Positions 1 through 7,380 of a stretch of DNA of 10,621 nt are shown here, one piece after another. The notes under the pieces were generated by a model. It had not been told where the DNA came from and ran no database searches. It saw nothing but the letters and a program-made list of their open reading frames with translations. This DNA is from JBBRUG01 sp038247995. Lineage in GTDB: Bacteria; Chloroflexota; Chloroflexia; Chloroflexales; Chloroflexaceae. The translations under genes were made by a program, and so were the position numbers. Location of the stretch: the NCBI GenBank assembly GCA_038247995.1, contig JBBRUG010000205.1, positions 1 to 10,621 on the forward strand, read 5' to 3'. How positions within the stretch are numbered: position 1 is the stretch's first letter; every line of letters begins with the position of its first letter.

Positions 1-198
1 CAGCAAGCTGACAGGCTGACAGGCTCACAGTCGGGCAGTTCAGCAAGCTGACAGGCTGACAGTCTGACAGTCTCACAGGCTGACAGTCGGGCAGTTCAGC
101 AAGCTGACAGGCTGACAGGCTGACAGTCGGGCAGTTCAGCAAGCTGACAGGCTGACAGGCTCACAGTCGGGCAGTTCAGCAAGCTGACAGTCCAGCAC
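1..198. repeat. Octamer tandem array with higher-order units
   Basis: From position 7 the sequence reads in strict 8-bp register: gctgacag copies mixed with the variants gctcacag, tctgacag, tctcacag, tcgggcag and ttcagcaa, up to about 190. The pair tcgggcag-ttcagcaa recurs every 40, 56, 40 and 40 bp, so a 5-octamer (once 7-octamer) higher-order unit has itself been duplicated. The array starts before the window. It lies just past the 3' end of ppk1. No spacers of unique sequence are present. Confidence 0.93.
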
Positions 199-224
199 CC
201 CACGCCCGTTACGCCCGCCCGCTC

Positions 225-2333
225 CTACGCATCTGGGATCATGCGGCTTGGCTCCTGACTGTCGATCATGGTGGCGTCGGGAACGAGCCGGGTATAGGTT
301 CCGTCGGAGTTCAGCACGCGGGCGCGCGTGTTATCGATGAGGTAGGTTTCGAGCAACTGATCGCGCACATAACGCAGCAGGGCCGGCTCTTCGATCGGGT
401 ACAACTCCTCGACGCGCCGGTCAAGGTTGCGCTCCATCACATCGGCGCTGCCGACATACACCTCTTCGTCGCCGCCGTTGAAGAAGTAATAGATTCGGCT
501 ATGTTCCAGGAACGGCCCAACAATGCTGCGCACGCGGATGTTCTCGCTGAGGCCGGGTACGCCGGGACGCAACGAACACATGCCTCGCACGATCAGGTCG
601 ATCTGTACACCGGCCTGTGAGGCAGTGTAGAGCGCGTCGATCATCTGCTGATCGACCAGGGCATTCGTTTTCAAGATCAACCGCCCATCGCCGTACGCCT
701 GCTGGCGCTCGGTCTCGCGGGCGATCCGCTCCAACAGGCCGGTACGCATCGTCGTTGGGGCGACGAGCAGTTTACGGTACGTCTCCTGGCGACTGTAAGC
801 GGTAAGCCGGTTGAAGAGATCAACCACATCGGCGACGATATCGGGGCGGCAGGTGAACAAGCCCAGGTCGGTATAAACCCGGGCCGTCGAGGCGTTGTAG
901 TTGCCGGTGCCCATATGCACATAACTACGAATACCGTCGCGCTCCTTGCGCACCACCAACGCAAGCTTGGCGTGCACCTTTAAGCCCACCAGGCCATACA
1001 CGACGTGAACGCCGGCGCGCTCCATCGCCCTGGCCCAGATGATATTGTTCTCCTCATCAAAACGCGCTTTCAGTTCAACGACGGCCGTTACCTGCTTGCC
1101 CTGCTCGCGGGCGTGCATCAGCGCACGCACAATCGGCGAGTTACTGCCGACGCGATAGAGCGTCTGCTTGATCGCCAGCACTTGCGGATCATCAGCGGCA
1201 GCCTGAATAAAGTCGATCACCGGCGTGAACGAGTGGTACGGGTGGTGCAGCAGCACATCGCCCTGCCGGATCGTGTCGAAAAAATTTATTTCGCCGCGTA
1301 ACACGAGCGGGATCGACGGCAGGTGCGGCGGATCTTTCAGATCGGGGCGATCGACGGCGAGTAGCGCCATTAAGTCGGCCAGACCGAGCGGGCCGCGCAC
1401 GGTATAGAGGTCATCGGGGCCGATCTTGAGGTTCTTCTGCAGCAGCGAACTGATCCGATCCGGCATCGCGCTATCGACAGCCAGGCGCACTACTTCGCCG
1501 AAACGGCGCTGGCGCACACCCTCTTCGATCGTTGAGAGCAGATCGTCGGCCTCATCTTCCTCGATCTCCATATCGGCGTTGCGCGTCACCCGAAACGGAT
1601 AAGCCTCGACCACTTCCATGCCGGGAAACAGGCTATCCAGGTGGGCCGCGATCACCTGTTCCAACCAGACAAAGCAGTATTGCCGCCCGGAAGGCAGATC
1701 GTTCGCCGGCGTGCAAAGATCGGCCGGCAACGCGATTAGGCGCGGCAGCACTTCAGGCACCTTGATCCGGGCGAAGAGCGCGCCCTGATGGCGATCTTGG
1801 ATCACCACGGCCAGATTCAGGCTCAAGTTCGAGATGAATGGGAAGGGCCGGCTCGAATCGAAGGCCAAGGGGGTCAGCACCGGAAAGATCTGCCGGCGGA
1901 AATAATCGGCGACCCAGGCTCGCTGGGCTTGAGTCAAGTCGCCGATATTGAGCAAATTGATCCCCTGAGTACTCAGCTTAGGCATCAGATCGTGGAGCAG
2001 CAGTTGCCGCTCTTGTTCGAGCAGGGGCAACAGCGTCGCGCGCACGGCCTTGAGTTGTTCACTCGGCGTAAGGCCATCGGGCGACTGGCGGCTGACCCGC
2101 GCGGCGATCTGTTGCTTGATGCCGCTGACGCGGATCATGAAGAATTCGTCGAGGTTGGAGGCAAAGATCGCCAGAAACTTGACCCGTTCGAGCAACGGCG
2201 CACGCGGGTCGAGCGATTCTTCGAGCACCCGCCGGTTGAACTCGATCCAACTCAGTTCACGATTGAGATATAGGCTTCCGATCCCTGCCGCAGGGGCGGT
2301 CGGCTCGGTGATCGGCGGTTCTTGCAACGTCAT
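225..2333 (-). CDS. ppk1: Polyphosphate kinase 1 (PPK1)
   Basis: This 702-aa protein transfers the terminal phosphate of ATP onto growing inorganic polyphosphate chains, normally at the inner face of the membrane. The length is close to the family norm (E. coli 688 aa). The N-terminal domain opens with LYLNRELSWIEFNRRVLEE. The C-terminal PLD-like catalytic halves carry VVELKARFDEENNI, GLKVHAKL with His454 (equivalent to the autophosphorylated His435 of E. coli) and YVHMGTGNYN with His473, which keeps the 19-residue spacing seen in E. coli (435/454). The ATG at 2333 was chosen over an in-frame start at 2426 because GAGG lies about 7 nt upstream and the extra 31 residues are cysteine-rich and unlike PPK. 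The stop is TAG. No ppx or phosphate-transport genes lie alongside. Leader and promoter signals are listed separately. Confidence 0.97.
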   Translation of the reverse strand: MTLQEPPITEPTAPAAGIGSLYLNRELSWIEFNRRVLEESLDPRAPLLERVKFLAIFASNLDEFFMIRVSGIKQQIAARVSRQSPDGLTPSEQLKAVRATLLPLLEQERQLLLHDLMPKLSTQGINLLNIGDLTQAQRAWVADYFRRQIFPVLTPLAFDSSRPFPFISNLSLNLAVVIQDRHQGALFARIKVPEVLPRLIALPADLCTPANDLPSGRQYCFVWLEQVIAAHLDSLFPGMEVVEAYPFRVTRNADMEIEEDEADDLLSTIEEGVRQRRFGEVVRLAVDSAMPDRISSLLQKNLKIGPDDLYTVRGPLGLADLMALLAVDRPDLKDPPHLPSIPLVLRGEINFFDTIRQGDVLLHHPYHSFTPVIDFIQAAADDPQVLAIKQTLYRVGSNSPIVRALMHAREQGKQVTAVVELKARFDEENNIIWARAMERAGVHVVYGLVGLKVHAKLALVVRKERDGIRSYVHMGTGNYNASTARVYTDLGLFTCRPDIVADVVDLFNRLTAYSRQETYRKLLVAPTTMRTGLLERIARETERQQAYGDGRLILKTNALVDQQMIDALYTASQAGVQIDLIVRGMCSLRPGVPGLSENIRVRSIVGPFLEHSRIYYFFNGGDEEVYVGSADVMERNLDRRVEELYPIEEPALLRYVRDQLLETYLIDNTRARVLNSDGTYTRLVPDATMIDSQEPSRMIPDA

Positions 2334-2388
2334 ACATTGCCTCAGGTTTACAGGATATCGGCAACAACCTTCACCAGCACAGCCGACA

Positions 2389-2448
2389 CAAAAACACGCC
2401 GCAGCCAAAGGCGGCGGCCCTGCCAAGCATCGTTATGCTGTGTTTTTG
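2389..2448 (-). promoter_or_regulatory. Structured ppk1 leader (three-way-junction-like)
   Basis: On the minus strand CAAAAACAC (2448-2440) is the exact complement of GTGTTTTTG (2397-2389). Between them sit two hairpins: AGCAT-AACG-ATGCT (2439-2426) directly abutting the first arm, and GCCGC-c-GCC-TTT-GGC-t-GCGGC (2418-2398) directly abutting the second. A 7-nt linker separates them. Together they can fold as a three-way junction. The second hairpin followed by GTGTTTTTG also looks like a weak intrinsic terminator, and closing the outer stem would hide its U tract. The element ends 55 nt before the ppk1 ATG. The pairings are seen directly; function is inferred. Confidence 0.45.
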
Positions 2449-2464
2449 GATCACGTATGCATTT

Positions 2465-2492
2465 AGTATACCGTGTGGGGGGGGAAATGCAA
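2465..2492 (-). promoter_or_regulatory. Candidate ppk1 promoter
   Basis: On the minus strand TTGCAT (2492-2487) and TATACT (2470-2465) are separated by 16 bp. The -10 matches the sigma-70 consensus at 5 of 6 positions; the -35 matches only TTG. Transcription would start near 2458, ten bases before the structured leader. The spacer contains an uninterrupted run of eight C (G at 2477-2484 on the plus strand). Confidence 0.45.
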
Positions 2493-2499
2493 ACACTGG

Positions 2500-2564
2500 C
2501 TCACTGAGGCACTGAGACGGCTGAGGGCACTGAGAAGGCAGGCGGCAGGCGGCAGGCAGCAGGG
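2500..2564. repeat. Degenerate short tandem repeats (cactgag and ggcaggc)
   Basis: Two adjoining short-period arrays. At 2502-2535 a cactgag(g/a)-type 8-9 bp unit recurs with decay. At 2537-2557 there are three perfect ggcaggc heptads, followed by a degenerate fourth (2558-2564). This lies upstream of the ppk1 promoter, in the spacer between two minus-strand genes. No coding potential was recognised. Confidence 0.75.
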
Positions 2565-2597
2565 GAGATCTTAGCCAGGTGGTCGCCCGGGGCAGCC

Positions 2598-2845
2598 ACA
2601 TAGGGCTACCCCCCATACGGATCAAGTTAAGGAGCCGCGCCAGCCCGCACCCCAAACCCCGCTCCCTGAGCGGGAGAGGAGCTCCCGAGCGCATCAGGAC
2701 GAGGAATCTGCGGCTGCTCCTCCTGCTCCACGCAGATGGAGCAGGAGGTTGGGGGGATGCGGCGTTTCGGGCATTGGGACGCGATCCGCGTATGTTCGGG
2801 CAGCAGCGTTATCGCTTAACGTGATCCGTATGGGCTGCCCCTACG
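2598..2845. mobile_element. MITE-like inverted-repeat element, non-coding
   Basis: cccatacggatca-a-gttaa at 2612-2630 is repeated in inverse at 2816-2834, with 18 of 19 positions matching. The similarity continues outward more loosely (tagggctaccc against taggggcag), giving ends near 2598 and 2845. The 185-bp interior encodes nothing recognisable but holds a perfect 7-bp hairpin (2658-2664/2668-2674, 3-nt loop) and a perfect 12-bp hairpin at 2719-2748. Small size, terminal inverted repeats and no transposase fit a non-autonomous element or a genome-wide interspersed repeat. I found no convincing target-site duplication. Confidence 0.45.
2719..2748. other. Perfect 12-bp stem hairpin
   Basis: cctcctgctcca (2719-2730) and tggagcaggagg (2737-2748) are exact complements around the 6-nt loop cgcaga. 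On the plus strand it is followed by ttgggggg and on the minus strand there is no U tract, so it is not a canonical intrinsic terminator. It lies 136 bp past the stop of the minus-strand glycosylase-like gene, inside the inverted-repeat element. Confidence 0.7.
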
Positions 2846-2871
2846 CCCGCCGCCCGCCGCCCGCCGTCCTG
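2844..2871. repeat. cgcccgc heptad repeat
   Basis: Three perfect copies of cgcccgc (2844-2864) are followed by one degenerate copy (cgtcctg). They sit between the inverted-repeat element and the 3' end of the glycosylase-like gene. Confidence 0.75.
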
Positions 2872-2883
2872 CCCGCCCTCGGA

Positions 2884-3528
2884 TTATCTTTCCCGCGCAA
2901 ACAATGCCCGCAAGCCCGCAGCAAAGATCCGTGCGCCGCCCTGAGCGGGGTGCCGCAGTTGGGTGTGGGCAATGCCGAGTTCACTCAGGGCGCGAGCGGC
3001 CACATTGCCCATCGCGGCGACGGTTACGGTGGGGAACAGCGCACGCACGGCGGCAAGCAGCGGCAAACCCAGGCGCACCTCGCCGGCGCGCGGCGGCCGA
3101 TTGCTCAGCGGCACACCGGGGCGGTGTGGGTGAAACGGGTAGGCATTCCAGCCCACCGCTAACACACCCAATGCGGCAAGCTCGCGGTACACAATTGTGG
3201 CTGTTTGTTCGTTCGACGTGCGCCCGTCGCTGGTAGCCCGCGCAAAACCACGTTCCATACCGTACTGCTCCAGCGCGGGAAGGCCCGCCAACAGCAGGCG
3301 CTCGCTGGTGAACGGCACGCCGGTGCGCAGAGCGCCGTTATAACCCGGCGCTTCGCCTACCAGCAGCAGATCGGGGCCGCGCGCGTGCGCCAGGCGCAGG
3401 GCCAGGGCCAGGTTCGCCCGGCGGATTGCATTGCCCGGCGATCCATCGTCGGCATAGGGGTTCGTTGCATCTGCCGGAGCCGCCAGGGTAGCGAGAGTGG
3501 AGATCAGGGCATCGATGGGGTCGTGCAT
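2884..3528 (-). CDS. Uracil-DNA glycosylase superfamily protein
   Basis: A 214-aa protein of the UDG fold, a family that usually excises uracil or related damaged bases from DNA. Motif A is seen as LLVGEAPGYNGA (GEAPG at residues 58-62), followed by GVPFTSE (70-76). A core strand reads VAAMGNVAARAL. The C-terminal motif is LRHPAQGGA with His193, the position of the usual HPS/HPA loop. The protein has no cysteine at all, so it cannot carry the 4Fe-4S cluster of family 4/5 enzymes despite the GEAPG motif. The exact subfamily and activity are therefore uncertain. The ATG at 3528 was preferred to the TTG two codons upstream because a TATACT box lies only 7 nt before it and no Shine-Dalgarno is visible, suggesting a leaderless mRNA. 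It is divergent from the sugar kinase gene. The stop is TAA. Confidence 0.88.
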   Translation of the reverse strand: MHDPIDALISTLATLAAPADATNPYADDGSPGNAIRRANLALALRLAHARGPDLLLVGEAPGYNGALRTGVPFTSERLLLAGLPALEQYGMERGFARATSDGRTSNEQTATIVYRELAALGVLAVGWNAYPFHPHRPGVPLSNRPPRAGEVRLGLPLLAAVRALFPTVTVAAMGNVAARALSELGIAHTQLRHPAQGGARIFAAGLRALFARER

Positions 3529-3535
3529 AGTCAAG

Positions 3536-3541
3536 AGTATA
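3536..3541 (-). promoter_or_regulatory. -10 box of glycosylase gene, probably leaderless
   Basis: TATACT on the minus strand ends 7 nt before the ATG at 3528. That places the expected transcription start at or next to the start codon, with no room for a ribosome-binding site. No convincing -35 hexamer is seen. Confidence 0.5.
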
Positions 3542-3593
3542 CATCCATTCGTCGGTTAACTTTGGATCATTCAGTTTCCTCATCTCCCTGCTG

Positions 3594-3599
3594 TATAAT
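3594..3599 (+). promoter_or_regulatory. -10 box of sugar kinase gene
   Basis: A perfect TATAAT on the plus strand; the -35 region is poor (tcagtt at 17 bp). The inferred start near 3606 gives a leader of about 36 nt that includes the Shine-Dalgarno AAAGG at 3630-3634, 7 nt before the ATG. Confidence 0.6.
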
Positions 3600-3641
3600 C
3601 GCAATCAGGATCCGCATCTCTATGCAAAGAAAGGCGGCGCG

Positions 3642-4610
3642 ATGGAGCGCTATCTGGTGTGTCTGGGTGAGATTTTGATCGATTTTCTGCCGATCGAAGG
3701 CAACGATACGGTAACCGGCTTCACGCTCCACCCCGGCGGCGGGCCGTTTAACGTAGCTGTGGGCCTGGCCCGGCTTGGCCAACCGACGGCATTTGTGAGC
3801 AAGCTCGGCGACGACTTCTTCGGGCGCCGGCTGCGCGATACCGTGCGCGCCGAGGGCATCGCCGATGCCTGGTTGCCCACGGCCGCCGGGCGGGCCAGCA
3901 CGCTTGCGTTCGTGGCCCATGAGCACGGCGAACCGGCGTTTACCTTTTATGGCGACGGCACCGCCGACACCTTGCTTACCCCAGATGACCTACCGCACGA
4001 TTTACTGGCCCAGGCGCGCTTGCTGCACTTCGGCGGGATCAGTTTGCTGCGGGGCAGTACGCCTGCCGCCGCGCTGGCGGCCGCCGAGGCGCTGCACGGG
4101 CGGGCCCTCGTCTCCCTCGATCCGAATGTGCGCCCGGCGCTGATCACTGACCCTGCGGCTTATCGTGCGACGCTGACCCGCGCCTTCGCGGCGTGTGATC
4201 TGCTCAAAATCAGCGCCGCCGACACGGCATGGCTCGCGCCGAATGTTGATCTGCTCGCTTATGCCGCTGCGCAACTCACGGCCGGCCCGGCGCTTGTGCT
4301 CGTCACCCGCGGCGGCGCCGGAATTACGGCCCTGCGCCAGACCGCTGACGGCGTCGAACGGATCGATCTGCCCGGCTTTAGCGTTACGGTCGCCGATACC
4401 GTGGGTGCCGGCGACTCGTTCAGTGCAGGCGTGCTCGCCGCCTTCGCTACGCGGAATGTTTTCGATCGGGCGGCCCTGCTGGCCCTGCCGAGCGCCGAGT
4501 TGCGGGCGGCGCTGCGTTATGGCGCGGCAGTGGCAGCGATCAACTGTACCCGCCCCGGCGCTGATCCGCCGCGGGCCGCCGAAGTGGAACAGTTTTTGGC
4601 CACGGCGTAG
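3642..4610 (+). CDS. PfkB-family carbohydrate kinase (fructokinase-like)
   Basis: A 322-aa ribokinase/PfkB-fold kinase that phosphorylates a sugar using ATP in the cytoplasm. The N-terminal sugar-binding signature is GGGPFNVA (residues 32-39), followed by VSKLGDDFFG (52-61). The mid-protein LDPNVRP (Asp160-Pro165) is typical of fructokinases. The C-terminal PfkB signature DTVGAGDSF (252-260) holds the anion-hole glycines and the catalytic base Asp258. Length is normal for the family and no key residue is missing. The ATG is supported by AAAGG 7 nt upstream and a TATAAT promoter. Fructose is the best guess for substrate, but PfkB specificity is hard to read from sequence and there is no sugar transporter or hydrolase next door. 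The helicase follows on the same strand after a repeat-filled 143-bp gap, so co-transcription is possible but not shown. Confidence 0.93.
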   Translation: MERYLVCLGEILIDFLPIEGNDTVTGFTLHPGGGPFNVAVGLARLGQPTAFVSKLGDDFFGRRLRDTVRAEGIADAWLPTAAGRASTLAFVAHEHGEPAFTFYGDGTADTLLTPDDLPHDLLAQARLLHFGGISLLRGSTPAAALAAAEALHGRALVSLDPNVRPALITDPAAYRATLTRAFAACDLLKISAADTAWLAPNVDLLAYAAAQLTAGPALVLVTRGGAGITALRQTADGVERIDLPGFSVTVADTVGAGDSFSAGVLAAFATRNVFDRAALLALPSAELRAALRYGAAVAAINCTRPGADPPRAAEVEQFLATA

Positions 4611-4616
4611 GTGCGC

Positions 4617-4679
4617 AGGTGTGATGGGCGCAGCGGACATGGCGGGCGTGATAGGCATAGCAGGCGTGAGGGTATCAGG
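4617..4679. repeat. Degenerate 9-bp tandem repeat
   Basis: Seven consecutive nonamers of the type (a/g)ggcgtga(t/g): aggtgtgat, gggcgcagc, ggacatggc, gggcgtgat, aggcatagc, aggcgtgag and ggtatcagg. The copies are strongly diverged. They fill the start of the gap between the kinase stop and the helicase start. Confidence 0.6.
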
Positions 4680-4753
4680 GCATGCATGCGCTGTACCGTT
4701 TTACCGCTTTACTGCGTATCCTTGCCCGCGCTCTACGCGGTGTAAAGCGTACT

Positions 4754-7276
4754 ATGATCGATCAGCGCTCACAGCTTACCCTCACCGATCAGCAGCAGCA
4801 GATCGTCGCACATTCCCACGGCCCGGCACTTGTCTTTGCCGTGGCCGGCGCCGGCAAAACCACAGCTATGGTTCATCGCGTGGCGCGGCTGGTGCGCGGG
4901 CAGGTCTTTGCGCCGGAACGCATCCTGGTCAGTTCGTTCAACAAGGCCGCTGTGGATGAGATTGGCCGTGCGCTTGAACCCTGGCCGGATTGTCGCCGCG
5001 TTGGGCGGCAGACGCTCCACGCCCTTGGTTATACAATTGTGCGCCACGCTGCTGAATATGGCGTGCTGCCGCGCCTCGCCCGCGATGCGCTGAAGGTTGA
5101 TGGCGGCGAGCGCCAGATCTTCTTCGCGATGCGCGATTACGCACGCAAGCAACGGCTAATTTCCGCCGCCGAGCTCGACGCAATTGAAGAACAAGATCTG
5201 CTCAATTATATCGGCGCCTGCAAAGGCAATTTGCAGTATGCCGATCTGCAAGCTGCCGGATTACCATCGGCTGCGTTGTCGGTTGCGCAGCAGGCCGCGC
5301 CGCCGGCGAACCAACCCGCCTACCTCGAACTCTACAAATGCTACGAACAGGTGCGCCGCACACGGGGCTGGCTCACCTTCGACGATATGCTCATGCTGGG
5401 CTGGGAAGCGCTGATCCGCTCGCCGGAACTGCGCGATCATTGGCAGCGCCGCTATGATGCAGTCCTGGTCGATGAGTTCCAGGATGTGAACCTGGCGCAG
5501 GCGGAACTGCTCGATCTGCTCACCCAACCCCACCGCAACTACATGGCGATCGGCGACGACGACCAGACGATCTACGGCTTTCGCGGCGCTCGCATGCACT
5601 TCTTTCGCACCTTCGAACAGCGTTATCGTGCCGCTGTTTATACAATGACCGACAACTTCCGTTGTCAGGGCGCCCAGGTACTCCTGGCCAACCGGGTGAT
5701 CGCCCAGAATCACGAGCGCCACCCAAAAGCGCTGGTCGTTACCCAGGGCTTCGGCGGCACAACAGTGTTGGGCAAACTCCCCGATGCTACGGCAATGGGC
5801 CGCCGGATCGCCGCTGAGGTACAGGAGTTTCACGCTCAGGGGTATCGCCTGGCCGAACTGGCGATCCTGGTACGGCTGACGGCCCAAACGCCGCCGATTG
5901 AACAGGCGTTGACCCAAGCAGGCATCGCCTACACGATCGCCGGCGATGCGAAGTTCTACCAGCGTCGTGAAATCACCGACCTGCTGATGTATAGCGAACT
6001 GGCCGCCTTCGACGCAACGCTGCGCGCCGAGCGCCGCCTGAGCCGCCGCGAAGCCGAGCGGTTGGCCGTCTGCTGGCGGCGGCTGGCAAACCGCCCGACC
6101 CGCTACCTGACCCGTCAGATCATCGACGAGGTGCTGAACGCTGCCGTGCGCCAGGGGCATCCCTTGAGTGCGGCGCTTATCGCCCTGGGCGATAAACAGA
6201 GCGAGCGGCGTGCAGCAACGCTCCAGAAGTTGGCTGAACTGCTGATCTGGCTTGGCGACGCCCCAGCGGAGATGCCGGCCGCTACCGTGTTGAGCCGGCT
6301 CGATCAGTTGCTGGGCTACCAGGAATTCCTGCGCGCCAGTAGCGGCGTCGGCGATACCGGCGAAGGGTACGCGCAAAATGTGCGCGCGTTCCTGAACTAC
6401 GCCGAAGACAAGGGCAATCTCGCCGCGCTGAACGCCCATCTGGCTGAATTAGCCCAACAAGCCGCCCCGACACACACCGACGCACGCGATGCCGTCGATA
6501 TGCGCACGATTCACCGCGCGAAGGGCCTCGAATGGCCGGTAGTGCTCATCCCACACTGCAACAACGGCTACCTGCCGGCACAGCACGCCGAGGATCTGGA
6601 AGAGGAATGCCGCCTGCTCTATGTGGCGATCACGCGGGCGCGGCGCCACCTGCGGCTCTACGCCCTGGATGGCGGCAAACAGCAACTCTCGCCCTTTCTG
6701 GCGGCGGCGCAGGCCGAAGCGCTCCTCCAACGGGCGGCTGAACTTGCCCAGACCCTAACGACGAACCCGGAACACTGGACGGCTGCGCAAGCCTACAATC
6801 TGGCCACGTTTCCGCGCGAGGCCCAACAGGCGCGCTTCTTTACGTTCTGGTGGCCGGAACCCACCCCGGCGCGCCGGCAGGTCGCCCAGCGGGTATGGGA
6901 GTTCATTACGGCCGTTGCCCGAAGAAATGCATTGGCTCGCCTCGGCATTCAGGCAGCCGATCGGCAGTTTTGGCATAAACTTGCGGCTGCACCGATGCAG
7001 CGCCCCGGTGCGACCTTTCCGGGGCTGGATCAGCTCTGTCGGCACCAGCGCCCGACAGCATTCGGTCATCCACCTGCTGCCGAGGGCCGTATGCCGGCGC
7101 CGCCTTACCGCGTGGGCGAGCAGGTTGTTCATACGCATTTTGGCCGCGGGATGGTGGTCGCAATCGAAGCTCATAGTGTCGGCGGCACAATCGAGTGGTA
7201 TGTCACAGTGGAGTTTGCGCAGCACAGACAGATGAAACTGCTGAGCAGCATCGCCCCGCTGCAAAGGGTGGGGTGA
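4754..7276 (+). CDS. UvrD/PcrA-type ATP-dependent DNA helicase
   Basis: An 840-aa superfamily 1A 3'-5' helicase. Motifs in order are the Q-motif region LTLTDQQQQIV (8-18), Walker A AVAGAGKT (Lys35), Walker B VDEFQD (Asp240-Asp244), motif III GDDDQTIYGFRG (267-278), motif IV NFRC, motif V MRTIHRAKGLEWP and motif VI LYVAITRAR (about 622-630). The last ~60 residues (GEQVVHTHFGRGMVVAIE to APLQRV) match the Tudor-like domain that ends PcrA/UvrD and contacts RNA polymerase in studied relatives, so a repair or transcription-conflict role is plausible. A more variable linker of about 150 residues precedes it. The start at 4754 puts the first motif at the usual distance. An in-frame ATG at 4682 has GAGGG 9 nt upstream and would add 24 unconserved residues; it cannot be excluded. 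No nuclease domain is seen. Confidence 0.93.
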   Translation: MIDQRSQLTLTDQQQQIVAHSHGPALVFAVAGAGKTTAMVHRVARLVRGQVFAPERILVSSFNKAAVDEIGRALEPWPDCRRVGRQTLHALGYTIVRHAAEYGVLPRLARDALKVDGGERQIFFAMRDYARKQRLISAAELDAIEEQDLLNYIGACKGNLQYADLQAAGLPSAALSVAQQAAPPANQPAYLELYKCYEQVRRTRGWLTFDDMLMLGWEALIRSPELRDHWQRRYDAVLVDEFQDVNLAQAELLDLLTQPHRNYMAIGDDDQTIYGFRGARMHFFRTFEQRYRAAVYTMTDNFRCQGAQVLLANRVIAQNHERHPKALVVTQGFGGTTVLGKLPDATAMGRRIAAEVQEFHAQGYRLAELAILVRLTAQTPPIEQALTQAGIAYTIAGDAKFYQRREITDLLMYSELAAFDATLRAERRLSRREAERLAVCWRRLANRPTRYLTRQIIDEVLNAAVRQGHPLSAALIALGDKQSERRAATLQKLAELLIWLGDAPAEMPAATVLSRLDQLLGYQEFLRASSGVGDTGEGYAQNVRAFLNYAEDKGNLAALNAHLAELAQQAAPTHTDARDAVDMRTIHRAKGLEWPVVLIPHCNNGYLPAQHAEDLEEECRLLYVAITRARRHLRLYALDGGKQQLSPFLAAAQAEALLQRAAELAQTLTTNPEHWTAAQAYNLATFPREAQQARFFTFWWPEPTPARRQVAQRVWEFITAVARRNALARLGIQAADRQFWHKLAAAPMQRPGATFPGLDQLCRHQRPTAFGHPPAAEGRMPAPPYRVGEQVVHTHFGRGMVVAIEAHSVGGTIEWYVTVEFAQHRQMKLLSSIAPLQRVG

Positions 7277-7279
7277 GCG

Positions 7280-7380
7280 AGAGAACCAGAGAACCAGAGA
7301 ACTAGAGAACCAGAGAACTAGAGAACCAAGGAACAGAAGAATTGCTTTTCGGTTCCTCAGTTCCTCGGTTCTTCGGTTCC
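7280..7380. repeat. Inverted octamer arrays between convergent genes
   Basis: agagaac(c/t) occurs six times in exact 8-bp register (7280-7327), then degenerate aaggaaca. After a 15-nt loop the complementary unit (g/a)gttc(c/t)tc occurs about four times (7351-7380), again in 8-bp register. Either transcript could fold into a long imperfect stem. The helicase ends at 7276 and the RNHCP gene ends at 7380 from the other side, so this is the only sequence available to stop both transcripts. Bidirectional termination is inferred; there is no classic U tract. Confidence 0.85.

Noticed and set aside
1..190. CRISPR-like array
   Set aside because: The repeats are contiguous octamers with no unique spacers; it is a plain tandem array.
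2334..2426. N-terminal extension of PPK1 to 2426
   Set aside because: The extension is cysteine-rich and unlike PPK, lies in the structured leader, and the ATG at 2333 has a good GAGG ribosome site.
2719..2748. Terminator for the glycosylase gene
   Set aside because: The stem is strong but no U tract follows on the minus strand, and it belongs to the inverted-repeat element.
2371..2883. Small ORFs in the gap between ppk1 and the glycosylase gene
   Set aside because: They cover tandem repeats and the inverted-repeat element; no ribosome site or conserved motif was seen.
4002..4658. 218-aa minus-strand frame
   Set aside because: It is antisense to the sugar kinase with low-complexity Gly/Arg/Gln composition and no start signal.
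4195..4959. 254-aa plus-strand frame spanning the kinase-helicase junction
   Set aside because: It is out of frame with both genes, Arg/Ser/Pro-rich, and matches neither family; a shadow.
5261..6439. 392-aa open frame on the minus strand
   Set aside because: It lies entirely opposite the helicase, whose motifs are intact; no recognisable domain. It is a GC-driven shadow.
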